A stretch of 10,919 nucleotides of DNA. Origin: DATLBY01 sp035526665 (GTDB lineage Bacteria > Acidobacteriota > Terriglobia > Bryobacterales > Bryobacteraceae). The notes under the pieces were generated by a model. That model searched no databases. It saw only the letters and a list, made by a program, of their open reading frames with translations, and was not told where the DNA came from. Numbering within the stretch: the first letter of the stretch is position 1; each line of letters opens with the position of its first letter. Positions 7,078 through 10,919 of the stretch are shown one piece after another. The position numbers and the translations under genes are program-made. The DNA is taken from assembly GCA_035526665.1 (NCBI GenBank), contig DATLBY010000373.1, positions 1 through 10,919 on the forward strand, given 5' to 3'.

Positions 7078-7725
7078 TCAGTTCTTTATTTCCACCATCA
7101 CAATTTCAAACGGCTTGGAACTGAGATTCTCCTCTTTATGCTTTGCCTTCCCGCCCCAGCTCACGTCCCCGGCGCTATGCTTTACCAGATCCACCTTGCC
7201 GTCGGCCGAAGTGATCCGGAAGTCCTGATCGGAAATGTAGGTGACGACGCGATTTAACGAGTGCTCGTGAAGCGGGATGTTCCCTTTGCCCCCCACCTTG
7301 GCTCGAACCACGCGGACCTGGTCGTTCTCCATCTCCACTTTATAGAATTGCGGATGGATCTTCACCGGATCCATGGGGCTGGTCGTCATCTTTCCGCCGC
7401 TGCCCGGCTTCTTCAATTCCACTTCCACAATCGTCACCGGGTTGTTGCTGGTGATTTCGGCGATGTGCATGCCGCTCGCGGGACTCCACTTCGCTTCCCC
7501 CGCCTTCCACTCGATGACTGTCTTCTTGCCGTCCTGATATTCGATGGTCTGGCGGCCGGGCTGCAGATAGATCATCACGCGATTGATCTTGTGGTCGTGA
7601 AGTCGCGTCTTATTGTGCGGTGTTTGCGTCACTTTAAGGACTTTCACCTGGTCGTTGTCGAGCACAGTAACGTTTTGGGCCATGGCGCCAACCACGGCAC
7701 AACAGAAAAGAGAAAGAATACGCAT
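7078..7725 (-). CDS. secreted double-cupin protein
   Basis: The 215-aa product starts with a signal peptide (MRILSLFCCAVVGAMA, cleavage likely before Gln17). The mature part is two copies of one cupin unit, about 19-105 and 127-214. Matching landmarks are NDQVKVLKV / NDQVRVVRA, then LHDHKINRVMIYL / LHEHSLNRVVTYI, AGEAKWSP / AGDVSWGG, and a closing VTIVEVELKK / FEIVMVEIKN. The HxH pairs (His43/45 and His153/155) and a later His in each copy (His87, His196) are possible metal ligands. The linker (106-126) is Gly/Ser/Pro-rich. Similar small secreted cupins with an NDQVRVVR opening are, from memory, common in Acidobacteriota, without known activity. It is the first gene of the leftward operon, 17 bp before the regulator gene, so it may bind a ligand in the periplasm linked to the signal sensed by the kinase; that is inference. 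ATG at 7725 is the only suitable start. Confidence 0.8.
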   Translation of the reverse strand: MRILSLFCCAVVGAMAQNVTVLDNDQVKVLKVTQTPHNKTRLHDHKINRVMIYLQPGRQTIEYQDGKKTVIEWKAGEAKWSPASGMHIAEITSNNPVTIVEVELKKPGSGGKMTTSPMDPVKIHPQFYKVEMENDQVRVVRAKVGGKGNIPLHEHSLNRVVTYISDQDFRITSADGKVDLVKHSAGDVSWGGKAKHKEENLSSKPFEIVMVEIKN

Positions 7726-7793
7726 AGGTGACTGTTTATATCACAAGCAGGCACGTGGATTGAAGGACCTTCGAATTCCGTTAAGATAAGACA
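7726..7793. promoter_or_regulatory. divergent promoter region between the cupin operon and moxR
   Basis: This 68-bp gap must hold promoters for both directions. Leftward, an extended -10 (TGATATAAA, 7743-7735 on the minus strand) stands 9 bases before the cupin ATG, with a weak -35 (TTCAAT, 7764-7759) at 18 bp. Rightward, TTGAAG (7760-7765) and TAAGAT (7782-7787) are 16 bp apart, 6 bases before the moxR ATG. The two -35 boxes overlap, so polymerases would compete. A perfect small palindrome GAAGG-A-CCTTC (7762-7772) covers the same place and could be an operator. Both -10 boxes lie so near the start codons that leaders would be absent or only a few bases long. Confidence 0.5.
7749..7764 (+). 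promoter_or_regulatory. candidate sigma-54 (-24/-12) promoter in front of moxR
   Basis: AGGCACG, four bases, then TTGAA matches the consensus TGGCACG-N4-TTGCW at 10 of 12 defined positions. GG is at 7750-7751 and the spacing to the -12 G (7762) is correct. The -12 dinucleotide is GA instead of GC, which weakens the call. Transcription would start near 7775, about 20 bases before the moxR ATG at 7794. The neighbouring operon encodes a sigma-54 activator. The site overlaps the sigma-70-like -35 at 7760-7765, so only one of the two readings may be right. Confidence 0.33.
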
Positions 7794-8777
7794 ATGAGCC
7801 AGCGGGAAATCATCGAAGCCCCGCCGGCCGCTTACTCCTTTACCCGGGCTTTCTCCCGCGTCGCGGAACTGGAAGGCGTTTTGGGGTTGGCGATCCGGGG
7901 CAAGGCCGAAGTGGTGCGGCTCAGCCTCGTTTGCCTCATCGCCAAAGGGCATCTGTTGATTGAAGATGTGCCCGGCGTTGGAAAAACCACCCTCGCCCAT
8001 GCCCTCGCCCGCTCCGTGCATTCCTCCTTTCACCGCCTCCAATTCACTTCCGACATGCTGCCCAGCGACGTGCTCGGAGTAACCATCTACAACGCTCATA
8101 AAGCCGAATTTGAGTTCAAACCCGGGCCGATCTTTACGAATTTTCTGCTGGGCGACGAGATCAATCGGGCCACGCCGAAGACCCAATCGGCGCTGCTCGA
8201 AGCCATGAATGAGCGCCAGGTCACCATCGACGGACGCTCCTATCCGCTCGAAGAGCCGTTTATGGTGATCGCCACGCAGAATCCCGCCGAACACCATGGA
8301 ACCTATCCGCTGCCGGAATCGCAATTAGACCGCTTCCTGATGCGGCTGCGGATGGGCTACCCGGATGCCCTCAGCGAACGCGAGATTTTGCGCGATGCCG
8401 CCCGTACGCCCTCGGCGCTGCGCCATGTGCTGAGCGGCGACGAAGTGGTGCAGTTGCAAAATCTTGCTCCCTGCGTGCGCGTGGACGATTCGCTCATCGA
8501 TTACATGCTGGCAATCGTCGCCAAAACACGGGATCATGATTCGCTATCGCTCGGCGTGAGTCCCCGCGGCGCGCAGGCCCTCTTTCGTGCCACTCAGGCG
8601 TTGGCGCTCGCCGAAGGCCGCGATTTCGCCATCCCCGATGACGTCAAGAGACTCGTCACACCCGTCTTCGCTCATCGCGTGGTGATTAATAACAGGGTTG
8701 CCCCTACCCAGCGATCGCACGATCTGACCGACCGCATTCTGCAGGAGATTTTGACGTTCGTGGAAGTGCCCCTATAG
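7794..8777 (+). CDS. MoxR-family AAA+ ATPase
   Basis: The 327-aa protein is a full-length MoxR ATPase. It shows Walker A EDVPGVGKTTLA with Lys64, the MoxR-typical QFTSDMLPSDVLG after it, and FKPGPIFTNFLLGDEINRA with Walker B Asp121/Glu122. PKTQSALLEAMNERQVT, sensor 1 ATQNP (Asn163), LPESQLDRF with a likely arginine finger Arg180, and SPRG with sensor 2 Arg258 complete the set. MoxR ATPases act as chaperones that mature or activate partner proteins, usually a DUF58 or VWA-domain protein encoded next door. Here the next gene is serA, so the usual partner is missing. The start ATG at 7794 has no clear Shine-Dalgarno. Its stop codon TAG overlaps the AGG that probably serves as ribosome site for serA, 5 bp later, which indicates co-transcription. 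Confidence 0.95.
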   Translation: MSQREIIEAPPAAYSFTRAFSRVAELEGVLGLAIRGKAEVVRLSLVCLIAKGHLLIEDVPGVGKTTLAHALARSVHSSFHRLQFTSDMLPSDVLGVTIYNAHKAEFEFKPGPIFTNFLLGDEINRATPKTQSALLEAMNERQVTIDGRSYPLEEPFMVIATQNPAEHHGTYPLPESQLDRFLMRLRMGYPDALSEREILRDAARTPSALRHVLSGDEVVQLQNLAPCVRVDDSLIDYMLAIVAKTRDHDSLSLGVSPRGAQALFRATQALALAEGRDFAIPDDVKRLVTPVFAHRVVINNRVAPTQRSHDLTDRILQEILTFVEVPL

Positions 8778-8782
8778 GCCTC

Positions 8783-9373
8783 ATGACCAAAACTTCTCTG
8801 GACAAAGGCAGGATCAAAATTCTGCTGCTCGAAGGCGTGCATGAAAGCGCCGTCCACGCGTTCCGCGCCAATGGTTACACCGGCGTTGAATATCATCGCA
8901 AAGCGCTGCCGGAATCCCATCTTATCGAGTCGATCGGCGATGCGTTTTTCGTCGGTATCCGATCCAACACCGAGCTCAGTTCCCGTATTTTTGAGCACGC
9001 GGCCAAGCTAACTGGCGTGGGGTGTTTCTGCATCGGCACCAACCAGGTCGATCTGGCGGCCGCTCGCGAACGGGGTATCCCTGTGTTCAATGCCCCGTTT
9101 AGCAATACACGCAGCGTAGCCGAATTGGTGCTGGCCGAGACTATTCTGTTGACCCGCAGCATTCCTCGCCGCAACGCCATGGCCCATCGCGGCCAATGGA
9201 TAAAGACCGCCGAAGGCTCGCATGAAGTGCGCGGCAAAATTCTCGGGATCATCGGCTATGGTCACATTGGCACTCAGGTAGGCGTGCTGGCGGAAGCGTT
9301 CGGGATGCAGGTGGTCTTTTTTGATGTCGAAGCGAAGCTCGCATTAGTACCTCTACATTCAGATCCTGCGTGA
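8783..9373 (+). pseudogene. serA: D-3-phosphoglycerate dehydrogenase, 5' half, interrupted by an insertion
   Basis: Residues 1-188 align by eye with E. coli-type SerA (about 410 aa): IKILLLEGVHESAV, GCFCIGTNQVDL, GIPVFNAPFSNTRSVAELV, the NAD-binding GIIGYGHIGTQ (Gly158-xGxxGly163 region) and FGMQVVFFDVEAKLAL. At this point SerA continues with a GNA-type sequence, whereas the window gives VPLHSDPA and a stop at 9371-9373. Codon 188 is TTA, which is unusual for Leu in this gene, so the junction is probably within or beside it (about 9344-9347). Everything after is the neighbouring mobile element. The lost part includes the rest of the NAD-binding lobe, the catalytic Arg/Glu/His residues and any regulatory ACT domain, so the product should be inactive. 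SerA makes the first committed step of serine synthesis, so the cell needs another copy or external serine unless the remaining half rejoins by excision. Confidence 0.85.
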
Positions 9374-9379
9374 AGCAGG
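9365..9379. repeat. subterminal hairpin of the element
   Basis: CCTGC-GTGAA-GCAGG is a perfect 5-bp stem with a 5-base loop, about 20 bp from the presumed junction with serA. A second GCAGG (9379-9383) overlaps the right arm and offers an alternative 9-base-loop register. There is no T-run on the downstream side in either direction, so it is not a plain terminator. Subterminal hairpins are the recognition sites of single-strand transposases such as IS200/IS605, so this may be an element end signal. Confidence 0.45.
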
Positions 9380-9392
9380 CAGGAAAAGCAAC

Positions 9393-10916
9393 TTAGGCGA
9401 CGCGGCCGTAGGCCAGTTGCGGGATGATCACCAGTTCCCGGAGTTTGAGGCCAGCGGCAAGAATCTCTTTGCCGAATGTGGTGACGTAGTATTTGTATCC
9501 GTGCGCCACCTTCTTGATCAGCCCATGCAGACGCAGGCGTTTGAGCAGGCGCGAGACCTGCCCGCTGTTGAGATGAGGCAGGAAGCGGCGCAGCGATTTA
9601 TTTTGCAACCCGCTGATGTTGAACTCGCCGCGGAGGATGGTTTGAAACAGGGCGTCATCGTCGGCGTCAAAGAGGTTGAAGCCGGGATAGGAGCGACCCT
9701 CCTGAGTCACGGATTGAGAGAGCTTGTCGAGCTTGTCCCGGCCATTGCGCGGATCCTCGATCGTCGACAAGAACTCCAGGTAACGGCGATTGGCCGCTTC
9801 CAGCAGTTCGCGCAAGGCGGGCAGGCTGTAGATGGTCTTTTGCATATCCGCCCACTTGGTCTCCTTGGTTCCATCGCGATGTTCTACCTCGCGGTAGTGC
9901 TTGAAAAAAGTGAGATCGTTGACCGTGGTCTCGATCCGTAGAATCAGGCTGAATTTGTCGTAGAGCTTTAATGAGACCGGTCCCATCGTGTGCTTGATCC
10001 GCGTGCCTTCAATGCGGATGTTGTACCGGTTGCCGGACTCACCCTCAAATTGCGGGCTGAGCTTCTTACCCAGGAAGGTGGCAATGTTGTCCGGCTTCAC
10101 CGTGTGGATCGCGGTGCGGGTCAACGTGCCGTAGATCGCCGCCAGATCCGCTTGGCGCTTGAAAACGACATCGGTGGCATATTCGCATTGATCCACGCTC
10201 CAGTGATACTCGACGCCGAAGTCGCGATGGATCGGGCAGTAGGTGTGAGCGAACTGGTCCAGCCTGCCGTGGAGCCGCTTCATCTCCAGCCCATTTGCCA
10301 ACTGTTGCGCCCGCTTCCAATCACCGATCTCTACGAAGGCATTGTCCACCAACTTGTAGTCAACATTCTGGCGCTTCAGCTTGGACGCCAGCCAGTTGTG
10401 TCCGTTGAAATAGATCTGCAGGCGGCAGGGCAGCCAAGTCGGAACTCGCACGTAGCACAACCCCAACTCCTCATCGAGGAAATAGAAGTAGTAGTGCAGG
10501 CACTTGCCGTCGTCCGGCCGCAGGAACGTCTTGCCGGTGGCTTTGTTGTGCCAGGGCTTGTAGGTCGAGCAAGGCTCCATCACCGAGAATATGCACACCA
10601 AGCCCGGCTGCTCGCCACGTCTGGCCAGCGCCTGCTTCACCAGATCCTCCTTCCGGACGTTGCGCTTCCGGATGAACTCGATCTCGATCCCGGCCTCGGC
10701 CGCCAAGCGCTCGGCGTTCTCGCGCAACCGGTCCCGGAAGGGCTCGGCGAACTTCGGATAATCGAAGATCCTTACCTGCTTGGCATACAGGTACGAGGTC
10801 ATTCCCTCGGCGTAGCAGATCTTGGGCAGCGTGCCGAAGATCAACACCCGATCCCAACAGCTCAGCACTCCGGCGATCTGATCTGAGAGTCGCTCCGTCA
10901 GTAGCTCGATGCCCAT
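9393..10916 (-). CDS. element-encoded protein of unknown function with C-terminal winged helix
   Basis: From the ATG at 10916 this gives 507 aa; the frame stays open to the window edge, so a longer N-terminus is possible. Visible blocks are GTLPKICYAEGMTSYLYAK (28-46), a charged helix (55-100), GLVCIFSVMEPCSTYKPWH (105-123), KCLHYYFYFLDEELGLCYVRVPTW (138-161), IYFNGHNWLA (168-177), VEYHWSVDQCEYATDVVFKRQADL (235-258), and GPVSLKLYDKFSLILRIETTVND (312-334). The C-terminus (about 425-495: ISGLQNKSLRRFL, QVSRLLKRLRLHGLIKKV, GYKYYVTTFGKEIL) reads as a winged helix. From memory, close relatives of about 450-510 aa recur in soil bacterial genomes and are often auto-labelled MarR-family because of this end; I could not verify this. 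The block SxKxYDK...RxE resembles one in Rep_trans-type replication initiators, so a DNA-processing enzyme is more likely than a regulator. It reads towards the broken serA, from the opposite strand. Confidence 0.75.
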   Translation of the reverse strand: MGIELLTERLSDQIAGVLSCWDRVLIFGTLPKICYAEGMTSYLYAKQVRIFDYPKFAEPFRDRLRENAERLAAEAGIEIEFIRKRNVRKEDLVKQALARRGEQPGLVCIFSVMEPCSTYKPWHNKATGKTFLRPDDGKCLHYYFYFLDEELGLCYVRVPTWLPCRLQIYFNGHNWLASKLKRQNVDYKLVDNAFVEIGDWKRAQQLANGLEMKRLHGRLDQFAHTYCPIHRDFGVEYHWSVDQCEYATDVVFKRQADLAAIYGTLTRTAIHTVKPDNIATFLGKKLSPQFEGESGNRYNIRIEGTRIKHTMGPVSLKLYDKFSLILRIETTVNDLTFFKHYREVEHRDGTKETKWADMQKTIYSLPALRELLEAANRRYLEFLSTIEDPRNGRDKLDKLSQSVTQEGRSYPGFNLFDADDDALFQTILRGEFNISGLQNKSLRRFLPHLNSGQVSRLLKRLRLHGLIKKVAHGYKYYVTTFGKEILAAGLKLRELVIIPQLAYGRVA

Positions 10917-10919
10917 TCC

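Larger units (their letters stand above)
9346..10919 (-). mobile_element. unclassified insertion element inserted in serA (one end visible)
   Basis: The element is inferred from the abrupt end of serA homology near 9346 and from one long antisense ORF that fills the rest of the window. The ORF stop is only about 47 bp from the junction, the compact arrangement typical of insertion sequences. The far end lies outside the window, so terminal inverted repeats and target duplication cannot be examined. A perfect 5-bp hairpin lies about 20 bp inside the visible end. No DDE, tyrosine recombinase, serine recombinase, TnpA-Y1, TnpB or reverse-transcriptase signature was recognised in the ORF. A chimeric assembly joint is the main alternative explanation. 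Confidence 0.65.

Noticed and set aside
9990..10886. Long open frame of 298 codons on the plus strand inside the element
   Set aside because: It is antisense to the better-supported 507-aa ORF, has a biased composition (rich in Leu, Val, Ala and Gln) and no recognisable domain, as expected for a shadow frame in GC-rich DNA.
9346..10919. Group I or group II intron in serA
   Set aside because: The ORF is on the opposite strand to serA, shows no reverse transcriptase or homing endonuclease motif, and the sequence after the junction does not resemble a group II 5' end (GUGYG).
1..10919. CRISPR array, tRNA or rRNA genes
   Set aside because: No regularly spaced repeats, cloverleaf-like segments or rRNA-like stretches were seen; coding genes fill nearly all of the window.

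Overview
The window is chromosomal DNA of moderately high GC, most likely from a soil Acidobacteriota of the Solibacter/Bryobacter type. This rests on the gene mix: a DUF1080 (3-keto-disaccharide hydrolase) protein, a secreted double-cupin protein, a sigma-54-type two-component system, a MoxR ATPase and an OmpA-type lipoprotein. No 16S or other phylogenetic marker is present, so the assignment is an inference.

Layout. Positions 1-545 (+) hold the 3' part of a DUF1080 gene. Positions 596-1909 (+) encode a membrane-anchored HlyD/MFP efflux adaptor with no pump gene beside it. A 349-base gap (1910-2258) carries a striking 18-bp inverted repeat just before an OmpA/Pal-like lipoprotein gene (2259-3032, +). 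Positions 7725-3065 (-) look like one four-gene operon, read right to left: secreted double-cupin protein, NtrC-family sigma-54 response regulator, NtrB-like membrane sensor kinase, and a proline-rich lipoprotein whose start overlaps the kinase stop codon. A 68-bp divergent promoter region (7726-7793) separates this operon from a rightward pair: a MoxR AAA+ ATPase (7794-8777) and serA (3-phosphoglycerate dehydrogenase), 5 bp apart.

serA is broken. Its homology stops at about codon 188, inside the NAD-binding domain. From about 9346 to the window end lies foreign sequence whose single large ORF (10916-9393, -) runs towards the junction. I read this as one end of an insertion element. Its ~507-aa protein has a C-terminal winged helix and a central SxKxYDK...RxE block, and it does not match any standard transposase family I can recognise. 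A small perfect hairpin lies about 20 bp inside the visible end. This element is the best candidate in the window for something undescribed.

The kinase and regulator should form a phosphorelay that activates sigma-54 promoters. A near-consensus -24/-12 element occurs in the divergent region ahead of moxR, so the system might control its neighbours. No tRNA, rRNA, CRISPR array or prophage structure was seen.
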